The position numbers were made by a program, and so were the translations under genes. This document shows, piece after piece, positions 21,705 to 33,214 of a stretch of DNA of 64,000 bases. Under the pieces are notes generated by a model. That model was not told where the DNA came from, did not search any database, and worked only from the letters and a program-made list of their open reading frames with translations. How positions within the stretch are numbered: the stretch's first letter is position 1; each line of letters begins with the position of its first letter. This stretch comes from Gnetum montanum (lineage: Eukaryota; Streptophyta; Gnetopsida; Gnetales; Gnetaceae): assembly GCA_015680685.1 (NCBI GenBank), contig MNCI01010725.1:1-64000 (forward strand), read 5' to 3'.

Positions 21705-22863
21705 TGTACCATCCGAAATCGTTAGTCTCCAGCTGGAAGGAAACAGAAACCGGGGGATCACCGGACATGCACAGAAGACCCTACCTTCGCCTAAGGGCAA
21801 GCTGGAATTAATGAAGGCAGAGTACCTTGAGTGGTCCGCACGCGGATCAGGCAAGGATTTCCCCGAACGTACACCGAAGTGCTATACGCTGAGTTATATG
21901 TAAATGGCGTAACAGGCGTAAAGCGGAGCGTAAACAGCGTAACTGATGCGAACGAAGCGTAAATGTAAAAGAGTGTAAATAGTATACATGCAACAATTAA
22001 TGCAAACTGTAACAGATTTTAGGAAGAAAATGTAACAATGGTATTTCAAAATGAGAGTTACAATGCACTGGTCTAACGCAGTTGTGGCTTTGACACAAGG
22101 CGGACGAATAGCCCTGGTGGATGCAGCGATGACTGTGGGCTGGTTCAAACTGTAGGCACAGCGTAGAGGCTGTATGCTTAGCATACAGGGTTGTTCAACG
22201 TACAAGGTTCTCTGTTCTGGTTATCAGAGTCTTTGTTTTTCTCTCTGGTTTACTCCAAAATTGCCAACCGACCTCGTTCTAGTGAAAAATTGGAATTTTT
22301 ATACAGGTTTTGACGCTAGACTCAGGTTCGGTGACATGTGGCACATTGACTAGGTGCGAAAGGATAAAAATTTACAAGTATACAACATGTTACATCTGCT
22401 GGGCGTATACGCTGTATCAGGCAGGCGTATACGCCCAGCGTATACGCTGTGGGTGCTGGGCGTATATGCTGGACATATACGTTGATGGTTGCTCTGTTCA
22501 TGTAAGTTGTTGCCTTGTACCAAATCTTGCTCCACAGTGTTGTTTCCATCTTCGAGGATTGCATGTCAGGCGTATTCATCAGTTGTACCTATTTAGCGTA
22601 TATGTGAGGCGTCTACGCTTGTTGTGTATGCTGGGCGCATACGCCGGGCGTATACGTTGTGAACATCGAGCGTATCTGTTGGGCGTATATGCCTGGATGT
22701 GAACTTGGGCGTATACGCTGAGAATGCATACTTAGTGAAAATTAAGTATCTTGATGTTCGAAGTTGCCATGTTTGATACTAGATGTAGCCGTGGTCGTCT
22801 GTGGGTCGCAGGGACCTGCTTCTTGTTGGAAAAGTACTAAGATCGAAATTTTGTGGTGTTTTA
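21705..22863 (-). repeat. 5' LTR of element B
   Basis: Pairs with 5208-6347. On the + strand it starts TGTACCATCCGAAA and ends GTGTTTTA, the terminal CA having become TA. It holds about 27 bases near 22110-22136 absent from the other LTR and three perfect GCGTATACGC copies (22403-22412, 22425-22434, 22438-22447). Confidence 0.95.
22296..22303 (-). promoter_or_regulatory. TATA box in 5' LTR of element B
   Basis: The minus strand reads TATAAAAA after CCTG, aligned with the TATA box of the other LTR. Transcription would run toward lower coordinates, into the GCGTA-rich leader and gag. Confidence 0.6.
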
Positions 22864-22868
22864 GATAT
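22864..22868. repeat. Target site duplication of element B, right copy (GATAT)
   Basis: Identical to 5203-5207. Confidence 0.93.
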
Positions 22869-23185
22869 AATGATGTCTCAAGAATGAGGCAAACTAACAA
22901 CTCCTTGCTTACCAAGAAAATGAGCTAATCACTTAAACAACTTATCATTGGTAGTATATATTAAATCTTGATTATACTACGTGGTGCAAATAGTGATCCA
23001 TTTCTAGGTATCCTTTTGTTTATTTGATTATTTTAATCATTATTCAATATTGTGGTCCAATTTATAATTTTGCAAATTTCTTATACCTTTCATGTTTTAT
23101 GATCATAAAGGTTTTGTATATTTTGCATATTTTTGTATCATTAAACTTCTATTAGTTTAGTGACTTTGCACTTGCGTGCAACTCA
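22869..23185 (+). other. Continuation of element A 3' untranslated region
   Basis: No gene is seen. By position this is the right-hand side of the site broken by element B, and it leads into a polypurine tract. Confidence 0.5.
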
Positions 23186-23201
23186 AAGTTGTGGGGCTAA
23201 A
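23186..23201 (+). promoter_or_regulatory. Polypurine tract, probably of element A
   Basis: AAGTTGTGGGGCTAAA is followed at once by TGTTGATAGC. Plant gypsy elements commonly have a G-rich run followed by CTAA before a 3' LTR starting TGTT. Confidence 0.55.
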
Positions 23202-24754
23202 TGTTGATAGCAATATTACCACATTAGCATGAGGCCACTGAATAAAGTTAAGAAACTAGAGACCATTCCTTGACAGACATATTGAATTAGTGATTCTACT
23301 AGGAGATGATGACTCTTAAAACCTTGACTTTAACATAGGTAAAATTGTTGTTGCTAGACTTGGTCTTAGTTTGGTTTTGTAATGTCCTCAAGCTAGCATT
23401 GGTCTTGCAAGTTGCATACACTTGTAGGCTATTCAATTGGATCTAGAAAAATCAATTGGATCTACTATATTTTAGATCTTACTTGACTTAGTTCATTCTT
23501 AAGAGAGGAATAACTCAAATTAGGTTATAAGAAGTAGAGTAAAAATTCAAACATTTCGCAGAAAATAAAACATCAAAGCTTATTTTCGTTATTTTAAAAA
23601 ATCTTTTGATTAAACAGCATAGGACAATTGGTTCAATTTTAGAAATTTGATAATTCTCAGAGCTCCAAGTTATATGCTATCAAGTGAAAATATATTGTGT
23701 TTACTTACATTTGGTGCAAAATTAACATCTTTACTGCATCACATTTTTTAAAGTCATGTAATCTCAATAGAGAGATTGCATGATTCATTTGCCATCATAT
23801 AAGGTTGCTTTCCTGTGACTGTTATTGTGGAAGACATCAATGCTTTTGATTCCAAGTTGGCATACATGCAAGCTGAGAGAGCCTTCACCTCCTTCATATT
23901 GTATAACGTAAAGAATAATAATAATAATAATAATAAACCAGAAAAGGACAGTGCATTAGCAATCATAAAATAAGCTCTTGATTACTACCCATACTATGAC
24001 AAGAGTAAGAATGTTAAATTTAAATCATCTAGAAGATTCTTGGGCTTCAACCTTCTAGATTTAAAACATTATTAGTGGCAAGAGGATAATCCTATTCATT
24101 AAGAGCCTCAAGTCAGATTATGAGCAGGACTCACTTTGAAATTTGATAGCCATATTTGTCATGCTCCTAATTTTATCAGGTTGGATTGTTGCAAGTTGCA
24201 AAAGATCAAATCATACATGCACCTACTACTAGCATCTTGTCTTTAAAAATCTAGAACTTCACGAGAATAAAATAATAGCATTGGTAGAACTGCATAGAAC
24301 AGGAAAGATCCACTCTAATTGTTCAATTTATTTTATTTTTAAAAAAATTTCCTATAAACATCCAATTGTACAACTTCTGATTTTTTAGAATTTACGCAGA
24401 AACATCCAAGGTATGAAGATGAAGTATGATATATTTCCCAGCTACGAAACTTGAACTAAATGCTAAGTAACCATGATATTTTACGAAATTGAGAGAATCA
24501 AATCCTAATATCTAACGTAGAATAAAATATAATTTTGTTAGATCATAGCTTTATTAAAATAAAAATTAGAACATTAAATTTTATTATGTTTTTGACCAAA
24601 AAGAGAGAGAAATTCTTACAGAACATACTATGTATGGGGATCTTGAAAATAGCAACCCCTATCTTTTAGCTATCTTATCCAATGCATAAGGAATGAAAGT
24701 AGTAGCAAGATCTGCATGCATGATTAGGGACTAGGGTGGCACCTTAGAAGAAAC
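23202..24754 (+). repeat. Probable 3' LTR of element A, right end not determined
   Basis: It starts TGTTGATAGCAATATTACC after the polypurine tract. The partner LTR is outside the window, so the end cannot be fixed; part of this stretch up to the copia LTR may be other DNA. It contains an AAT microsatellite at about 23914-23936 and no gene. Confidence 0.4.
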
Positions 24755-25222
24755 TGTAACCTTTTGTGGGGAAATGGGATAGTTTGTAATGGTTCAATGA
24801 ATGTGATTATTATGGAAAAACCAATGGTTTGTAATGGTTCCATAAAAGTGACTATTACAGGAAAATCAATGGTTTGTAATGGTTACCATATGAGTGGTAT
24901 CATATTTGCTATTTAAACTGAAAGTTTGATGATTAACATTTTTCTAGCCTATAAAATGTTCTTGATGAAAGAATAAAGGCACTAGAAGAAATCATGGTAG
25001 TGTTATAGTTTTGGTCCCTATCATAAATACTTAGAGTCTACATACACCATCTTTGTTGAGCATAAGTGTGATAAAAGAATCAAAACACTCATTGCAACGA
25101 GTTCATGCAAAGGTATCAATGGCTTGAGGTCAGTTTTAATTTATTTCTACATCTTTGATTCCCTGTGCAATTCAGTTATTGTCCCATTTGGTCAATGTTT
25201 TCTACACAATTTTTTTCCAACA
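24755..25222 (+). repeat. 5' LTR of element C
   Basis: Starts TGTAACC, ends CCAACA. The U3 has three imperfect tandem copies of a block of about 45 bases built on GGTTTGTAATGGTT (about 24778-24890). TATAAAA is at 24950-24956. Confidence 0.9.
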
Positions 25223-25224
25223 TT

Positions 25225-25237
25225 TGGTATCAAAGCC
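25225..25237 (+). promoter_or_regulatory. Primer binding site of element C
   Basis: TGGTATCAAAGCC, complementary to the 3' end of initiator tRNA-Met as in most plant copia elements. It lies two bases after the LTR. Confidence 0.85.
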
Positions 25238-26469
25238 ATGTTTGGTCTCTGTCTTGATGCTTAACCATATTTGTTTTGTTGCTCTTATAATGGTGTCAAA
25301 CTGGGGTGAATTTTTCATCTATTAATGATGTGAAACTAGGGAAAATTTGAGTCAATTTGGTTATTAACTAAAAAATGTTTATTGTGAAATTATGTATGGC
25401 ACTTGATTTTGAATTTTCCATATGCAATAGAATTAATAAATGTTTTAAAAAAGATACATGGCTTATGGAGTTGTGCCTTGCTTAGAGTTTATAGTATTTT
25501 GGATAGTTGGGCATTTTTATATTCTCCAGTTTTTTTCACTTTGAAAATATTACAAAAATGTTTATGGGATGGAGAATCCAAACAAGAGGGAGTGGTTGAT
25601 GAGGTGCTTTGACCTCTATCCTTAGAAGATAGGCTAAGAAAGGTCCTTGGGCCACATGGTAGAAAGTGCTCCACTTGCAAGGGTGGACCCCATGCTTGAA
25701 ACAATAGTTGATAAGGCTAAGACATGTGTGAAGCAACCTCTATGTTTCCTACATGGGCTCTCTACGACTAACATTCTCAGTATAGCTCATACATTATTGT
25801 CTATATTTTCTGATAGGATAGCTCCATCACATTACCTTTATATTGATAGTCACATTTGTGTTTTGGTATGAAAATAAAGTTGCCTATTATTAATATTTCT
25901 AAAATAACTAATGTTTATTGCCATATTTTTTAAGAAATGTTAGAATTTGGTAATTTTTAAAAAGTAATTAATTTTATGCATATTTTTTTGTATATATCTA
26001 TAAAGTGACATATTTATATATGCATAGTTTTTCTGCATAAAAATTATGACTAGTGATCTATATAATTTTGTATAATTAGAGGGTAGCCACAACATCTTTA
26101 ATTGTGCGAAATTATATATTAAGAGCTTTTGATTACATAAGGTATATAAATATTAGATTGTGATTAATTATATGTAATATAATAGATTTTATCTCACAAG
26201 AATTTTTGTTACATTTAATATGATTAATTAAGATGATGTATTAAATTATTTCTCTTTATTTGCCCATAGGGATTAAGAAAAAAGATACAATTTAATAGTT
26301 TCATCATAAGGATATATGAATATGTTAGAATTAAAATTTAGCTCATAGGCAATTTTATGTCATTTGATTCGCATTTTTGCATGATTTACATTGGTAAACA
26401 TGTCATATAGTATTTCAACCTCAAATTTAGTGACATAAGCATGTTTTAATTTATGTAGTTATACAACCT
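25238..26469 (+). other. Long leader between primer site and gag of element C
   Basis: About 1.2 kb that I cannot assign. It is AT-rich except for about 25570-25800. Copia leaders are normally much shorter, so part of it may be an insertion. No flanking duplication or terminal repeat was recognised. Confidence 0.5.
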
Positions 26470-27250
26470 ATGAACTATTCTAATTTTAAATGTGACATTC
26501 ATGAATTAAAGGGTGATAATTATAAGGTGTGAAAGGAGAGGATTCTTCTTCATTTAGGTTGGATGGACCTTAACTATGCTATCCGTAAGGATGAATCACC
26601 TATTGTTATAGGAACCAACCAACCGAATGATGTGGGTTCTTATAAAAAATGAGAGTGATCTAATTGCTTTTGTGTTATATTCATAAAGACCAAGATCTTG
26701 GTAGGTATGTGTGGTTCATCGAAATAGTATGACAATGTGCGAACTTTAATGAAGGTAATTAATGAACAATTTGACTAGTACCTTAATAATGAAATATTCA
26801 TCAATGAAGCTCACTAGAATCCTTGGTGTATGTGAGCACATGATACAAATGAGGGATATAGTAGCTTAGCTAAAAAAACTTGAGGTTGAGATGTTAGAGT
26901 GTTCCCTTATGCACTACATCTTGAGCACATTCCCACAACAATGTGGGCCCTATAAGATTTCTTATAATGTACATAGAGAAAATGGTCAATCAATGAACTA
27001 ATGACCATGTGTGTACAAGAAAAGGGTAGACCTGCTATGGAAGTGGGAGAGAGTGTGCATATCACTACACAAGGAAAGAATAAAGAGCAAGCCAAAAATA
27101 AGTGGAAGGGCAAACTGCCTACACAAGTTGATATTAAGAAGGAATCTAGATGCTTTTTTTACAAGAAGAAAGCACATATAAAGAAGGATTGTCTAAATAC
27201 TATAAATTTCTTGAAAAGGAAGGTACTCAATTCTCACTTTTTTGTTTGAA
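26470..27250 (+). pseudogene. gag of element C
   Basis: Starts MNYSNFKCDIHELKGDNY, followed by the LGWMDLNYAI block of copia gag. Ends with the zinc knuckle CFFYKKKAHIKKDC (about 27150-27191), in which the second Cys is Tyr. Several stops interrupt the frame. Confidence 0.8.
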
Positions 27251-27259
27251 ATATAATAT

Positions 27260-28890
27260 GGTTCATGTTGGCCATAACACATGGTGGATTGACTCTAGTT
27301 CTACAATCCATGTTACTAATTCCTTGCAGGGGTGAAAACCTAAGGAGGCTAGTGGAAAGTAAGTTGTGCATCTATTTAGATAACAAGATGTACTCATATG
27401 CAGAGGTAGTTGAAACATGCAAATTAGTTTTAAGTAGTGGTTTTGTTTTAGAGTTGGAAAAGACATTTTATATTTCAAGTTTTTCAAGGAATTTAATTTT
27501 TGTTTCAAGGCTTGTATCATTGGGATTTTCCTTGAATTTTTCAGACACTGTATTTAGTTTATATTATAGATCTAAACCTATTGGAAATCATACATTAACG
27601 AATGGAATTTTCAAAATTAGTTTGCAAAATGAAACTTTTTATACTTCTATGCATGTTCATGATAGCGTTGGTGTTAAGAGGTGTGTTTTAAATGAATAAT
27701 CCTTCATGTTAGGGCATCGTAGATTATGACATATCTCTATTGACAGAATAAGGAGATTAGTAAATGGAGTATTTAGTGTCCTAGATTTTATTGACTTTGA
27801 CACTTATGTGGACTACGTAAAGGGAAGTAGACCAATATGTCAAAGAAAGGTGCCAAGAGGAGTTCAAACATATTAGGTATCATACATACATATATTTGTA
27901 GTCCAGATATGAACACATATGATCAAAGGTATTTCATTACTTTTATTGATGACTACTCATGATATATGTATCTCTACCCAGTTCATAATAAGAATGAAGA
28001 TTTAGATGCCTTTAAGGTTTTTAAGGATGAAGTAAAGAAACAGTGCAGTAAGAAAATAAACATAGTGACGTCTAATAAAGGTGGTGAATACTATGGTAGA
28101 TATATTGATGATGGACAAGCATCTGGTTCATTTACTAAGTTTCTTCAAGAGCATGGGATTGTTGCCTAGTAAACTATGCTTGGTTCTCCAAACCAAAATG
28201 GCACGGTAGAAAGAAGAAACCAAACATTATTGGACATGATGCAGAGTATGCCTATTAGCTCTAAGCTTCCTAAGTCCTTATGGACAGAAGCTCTCAAGAT
28301 GACTATGTATATATTAAACTGAGTTCTAACCAAGGCTATCTCAAAAACACCATTTGAATTATGGAAAGGTTGAAAACTAAGTTTGCAACATGTACATGTT
28401 TAGGGATGCCCATCTAAAGTAAGAGTCTATAATCCACAAGAAAAGAAGCTAGACCTAAGGACCACAAGTGGGTATTTTGTTGGATATGTTGAATGATCTA
28501 AGGAATATAGATTTTATTGTCCATCACATACTAATAGGCTTGTGGAATCAAGAAATGTTAAATTTCTTGAGAATGAATTGATTAGTGGGAGTAATTAATC
28601 TTGGAATACTATTCCAAAGAAAGATCATGTAGGTGCCCAACCCTCTACTTCAGGTGAAAGATTGATTATTGTACACAACATGCCTAGAGCACAAACATGT
28701 GATGAACAACAAATAGTCATTGAAGTTCCATAGACTGCTAATCAAGAAGTAGTAGATCTAGCTGAACAACAAATACCAAAACTTGTTGAACATCATGCTC
28801 CTCAGGAGAATGATGAATCATCATTAAGAAGATCTAGTAGAGTAAGGCGATTAGTGGTTCCTAATGACTATATAGTGTATCTATAGGACT
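27260..28890 (+). pseudogene. Protease and integrase of element C
   Basis: The protease active site reads WWIDSSSTIHVTNS at about 27283-27325, where the family has DSGAT.HV; the Gly is lost. The integrase has an HRRL zinc-finger start near 27716, a TSNKGGEYYG block with the second acid replaced (Asn for Asp) and GSPNQNGTVERRNQT near 28188-28220 that keeps the Glu. A GYFVGYVE block near 28470 and a SLRRSSRVRR block near 28825 mark the end before RT. Confidence 0.85.
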
Positions 28891-28959
28891 CTAACTATAA
28901 CCTAGGAGGTAAAAATGATCTCAAAATATTTTCACAAGCCATGAATTGTAAGGAATCTG

Positions 28960-30420
28960 ACTTGTAGTATGATGACATGAAAGATGAGATGAACTGTATC
29001 ATCTAATGGAACTTAGGATCTTATCAAGTTTCCTAATGGTGTAAAAACCATTAGATGCAAATGAGTCTTCAAGACAAAGAAAGACTCATTAGGTAACATT
29101 GAAATATATAAGGCAAAACTTGTTGCTAAAGAGTTCACTAAGAGAGAGGGAATAGATTACATGGAAACCTTTTCTCTTGTATCTAAGGACTCCCTTTGTG
29201 TGATTATGGCATTGGTTGTCCATTTTGATTTCGAATTACATCAAATGGATGTGAAAACGACATTCCTCAATGGTCATCTAGAGGAAGAGGTTTATATGAA
29301 ACAACTTGAAATATTTTCCCCTAGTCATGGTGAGCAATTGGTATGCAAGCTGAAGAAATCCATATATGGATTAAAATAGGCCTTGCGTTGATGGTATTTA
29401 AAATTCCATGATGTCATCACTTCATTTGATTTTCAAGAGAACATAACAGATCAATGGATATCCCTGAAGATCAGCGGGAGCAAAATTTGTTTCCTTATCC
29501 TATATGTAGATGATACCCTTCATGTAGCCAATGATAATGGATTTCTATATGTGCTGAAGTAATTTATCTCTAAGAAATTTGACATGAAGGATATGGGTAA
29601 GGCATCTTATTTCATTGGCATTATGATCCATAGGGATAGATCTAGACACATTCTGGGACTATCGTAGGAAACCAATATCAATAAATTTTTAGAGAGGTTT
29701 TGGATGAAAGATTGTTGATCGAGTATAGCATCCATTGTGAAGGGTGACAAGTTCAATTTGAACCAATGCCCCAGGAATGATTTAGAGAAAAGAAAATTGA
29801 GCAACATTCTATATGCTTTAGCTATTCGAAGCCTAATGTATGCTTAGGTCCACACGTGACCTGACATTGCATTTGCTATGGGAATGTTGGATACATGTCA
29901 GACTAATCTAGGCATTGACCACTGGAGGAATGCAAAGAAGGTGATGAGGTACCTTCAAGGTACAAAAAATTTATATATTTATGTCTAGATGAACTGACAA
30001 TTTAAAGGTGATTGGCTACTCTAATTTAGACTTTGTTGGTTGTGTTGATTCGAGGAAATCAACATTTGGTTATGTTTTTATGTTGGTTGGAGGAGTTGTG
30101 TCCTAGAGGAGTGGAAAGAAAACCTTGGTTGCTACTTCCACAATGGAGGTAGAGTTCATTTCTTGTTTTGAGGCTACTTCACATGGTGTATGATTGAAGA
30201 GTTTCATGTTAGGCATTAGAATTATAGATTCTATATCTAGGCCATTAAGAATTTTTTGTGAAAAATTAGCTGCTATCTTTATGGCTAAGAATAATAAGAG
30301 TGGATGTCAAAGTAAACACATCAACATAAAGTACTTAGCCATAAGGGAACGTGTTAAGGAAAATAAAGTGATCATTGAGCATATAAGCATTGAATTTATG
30401 ATAGATGTTCCTTTGAAATA
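28960..30420 (+). pseudogene. Reverse transcriptase and RNase H of element C
   Basis: RT blocks: LVAKEFTKREGIDY, HQMDVKTTFLNGHLEEEVYM, LVCKLKKSIYGLK, then the YVDD site at 29503-29514. RNase H begins near 30005 (GYSNLDFVGCVDSRKST block) and ends with the NKSGCQSKHINIKY block near 30295-30350. Stops and several small frameshifts are present. Confidence 0.88.
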
Positions 30421-30763
30421 AGGAATGTCACTGAAGTCATTTAAGGATTATGTAGTTCAGATGGGACTTGATTTCATGATGTATTTTATACGTATAATTT
30501 TACAGTCTTAATGAAACTCTTATTCAATTGTGATCTTTTCTCATATTCAGTTTGTGTATACAATTATTAGAGAAAATTCACATATGGTAGGACATAGAAT
30601 GAACATTGGGTTTATTCACTAAGTTTAGTTACCATATAAGGAATTAAGTTTAAAAGATAATACATTGTAATACATGGAAGATAATACTCACATTCAGAGG
30701 AATTATCACTAAGATTCATGTATTCATCTCTTGAAATTTGGGTTTGATGGATATTAATTTAAA

Positions 30764-30783
30764 TATGGAGATCAAGTGAGAGA
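30764..30783 (+). promoter_or_regulatory. Polypurine tract of element C
   Basis: ATGGAGATCAAGTGAGAGA directly precedes the 3' LTR start TGTAACC. Confidence 0.7.
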
Positions 30784-31249
30784 TGTAACCATTTATGGAA
30801 AATTGATAGTTTGTAATAGTTTCATAAATGTGATTGTGACAAGAAAACCAATAGTTTGTAATGGTTTCATAAAAGTTACTATTATAGAAAAATCAATGGT
30901 TTGTAATGGTTACCACAAGAGTGGTCTCATATTTGCCATTTAAACCAAAATTTTAGTAATTGACATTTTTTAGCCTAGAAAAATGTTCTTGATGGGAGAA
31001 CAAAGGCATTGGAAGAAATCATGACAATGTTACAATTTTGGTCCCTATCACAAATGCTTAGAGTTTGCGTACACCATCGTTGTTAAGCATCAGTGTGATA
31101 GAAGAATCAAAACACTCACCACAACAAGTTTATGCAAAGGCATCAAAGGCTATAGGTTAGTTTTGATTTATTTTTGCATCTTTGATTTCTTGTGCAATTT
31201 GGTTATTGAGCTGTCTAGCCAATGTTTTCTGCAAAATTTTTCTTCAATA
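30784..31249 (+). repeat. 3' LTR of element C
   Basis: Pairs with 24755-25222 and carries the same three U3 repeats (about 30801-30915). Its last bases read CAATA where the left LTR has CAACA. Confidence 0.9.
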
Positions 31250-32513
31250 GCAAGAATTCTTGCAAAATAAGGGTTTCTCTTACTTTCTACCAGAAATGAA
31301 AAAACTGACATGAAAGCATAGAAACTAACAACTACATTGATGGATACAACACAACAGGTCTATGATGAAGAATACAATGAGTATACGAGGGTGATGCCAC
31401 TCAATGTTGCTAACCATGCTTCCATATCAGTTGTGAAGCCTTCCTTTCTTGGATAGTCTCAATTTTCTAAAATATTTTCCATAGCCACCACATATCTCAA
31501 CACCATTATCATGTCCATATGCAACCAATATCATGATAATCTACATCTACAAGGTTCAGAGATAAGGGTTTTCTGATAGGGTGCAAGTTTGTTGAGAGTG
31601 GCAATTTCCATGGTGTTAGATTCTAGCATTTGAAGTGGCAACTTCCAATAGTAAACCAAGTGCTATGTGCCTATGGTGATAGGGGGAAATGTTGTGTTGT
31701 TGCTAAATCAGCAAACATGGCACTACTAACTATTATTCTAGAGAACATCATTTATGGTGACTTATTGACATTTCTATTGGCATTTCTAGGATGTGTATCA
31801 ATGATCGCATTAAGGGTTTTCATAGTCATGCATAGGAAGAAACATAGAAATAGAAAAACTAAGATATAGTTTTTTAGAGGAATATGCATTAGAAGATCTC
31901 AATAAGGGAACCATGGCCATCTCAATAAGGGAACCATGGCCACTTCAATGTAGAAGTTATGAATCTGCATGTATGCATCATTCAATTCAATTCTATTATT
32001 TTAACTCAATTCCATTAATTTGGATTTTTCATGATTTTTCGCTATTGTGATGTGCAGAAATTTCTCTTTAAAAAGTAAATTTTTCTTTGCATTGTACTTC
32101 TTCTACATGCATATTCTTGGGTTATTACATGATCTAGGGAAACATGTATTTTTAAAAAATAAAAATAATAAATAATAAAATTTTGAAATTATCTTTTATN
32201 ATTAAAAATAAAAATAATATTTTCATTTATTTTTGAATGATGACATCCATGTGCATGGGTAGACATAGTAGTGCATTTTCTAACTACATTTCTATATGTA
32301 TATATTATAATAAGTTTTTTTCTATAGGTACTAATGTTAAGAGAATTATGCAATGATAATTTACTAAACTATTGGTTTTTTCTCTTCATGTGTTAAATAA
32401 GTGTTGATACTTGAATGAGCCTATTTGTTTGCTTGTATGTGGGATGGATGGAGCTCAATAGCCAAGGGAGGTAAATAGTCTGGAGGAACCAAGCTTCAAA
32501 AAGTAAAAGGCAT
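31250..32513. other. Unassigned sequence
   Basis: No recognised gene. An open frame of 79 codons at 31630-31869 encodes one hydrophobic segment and a basic tail, too little to call. A perfect 23-base tandem duplication (ATCTCAATAAGGGAACCATG..) lies at 31896-31941. Confidence 0.5.
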
Positions 32514-33214
32514 NNNNNNNNNNNNNNNNNNNNNNNNNNNNNNNNNNNNNNNNNNNNNNNNNNNNNNNNNNNNNNNNNNNNNNNNNNNNNNNNNNNNNNN
32601 NNNNNNNNNNNNNNNNNNNNNNNNNNNNNNNNNNNNNNNNNNNNNNNNNNNNNNNNNNNNNNNNNNNNNNNNNNNNNNNNNNNNNNNNNNNNNNNNNNNN
32701 NNNNNNNNNNNNNNNNNNNNNNNNNNNNNNNNNNNNNNNNNNNNNNNNNNNNNNNNNNNNNNNNNNNNNNNNNNNNNNNNNNNNNNNNNNNNNNNNNNNN
32801 NNNNNNNNNNNNNNNNNNNNNNNNNNNNNNNNNNNNNNNNNNNNNNNNNNNNNNNNNNNNNNNNNNNNNNNNNNNNNNNNNNNNNNNNNNNNNNNNNNNN
32901 NNNNNNNNNNNNNNNNNNNNNNNNNNNNNNNNNNNNNNNNNNNNNNNNNNNNNNNNNNNNNNNNNNNNNNNNNNNNNNNNNNNNNNNNNNNNNNNNNNNN
33001 NNNNNNNNNNNNNNNNNNNNNNNNNNNNNNNNNNNNNNNNNNNNNNNNNNNNNNNNNNNNNNNNNNNNNNNNNNNNNNNNNNNNNNNNNNNNNNNNNNNN
33101 NNNNNNNNNNNNNNNNNNNNNNNNNNNNNNNNNNNNNNNNNNNNNNNNNNNNNNNNNNNNNNNNNNNNNNNNNNNNNNNNNNNNNNNNNNNNNNNNNNNN
33201 NNNNNNNNNNNNNN
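32514..33214. other. Assembly gap (701 N)
   Basis: Unknown bases. The left part of the LTR of element D probably lies here. Confidence 0.99.

Larger units (their letters stand above)
5208..22863 (-). mobile_element. Element B: giant Tat/Ogre-like Ty3/gypsy retrotransposon with antisense cargo gene
   Basis: A complete 17,656-base element. On the minus strand the order is 5' LTR (22863-21705), primer site (21699-21681), repeat-rich leader, gag-protease (20940 to about 16756), a 5.5 kb interval with an opposite-strand gene, pol (about 11180-7800: RT, Ty3 RNase H, archaeal-type RNase H, integrase), a repeat-bearing spacer, polypurine tract (6361-6348) and 3' LTR (6347-5208). Dual RNase H plus very large size fits the Tat lineage, which includes Ogre. 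Both frames are free of frameshifts by eye but hold about two dozen stops. The two LTRs differ at very roughly one position in ten over the first 280 bases, mostly by transitions, so the insertion is old. Confidence 0.93.
24755..31249 (+). mobile_element. Element C: Ty1/copia retrotransposon with both LTRs
   Basis: LTRs at 24755-25222 and 30784-31249 are clear direct repeats. A primer site TGGTATCAAAGCC (25225-25237), the classic initiator-tRNA-Met site, follows the left LTR, and a purine-rich tract precedes the right one. Between them are gag, protease, integrase, RT and RNase H remnants in copia order on the + strand. The flanking five bases (GAAAC and GCAAG) do not match well, so a target duplication is not proven. 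Confidence 0.92.

Noticed and set aside
25403-25871. Possible small genes in the leader of element C
   Set aside because: Overlapping frames on both strands without a recognisable domain; the translation looks random.
31630-31869. Small membrane protein gene of 79 codons
   Set aside because: Only one hydrophobic segment and no promoter, homologous copy or family motif that I can recognise.
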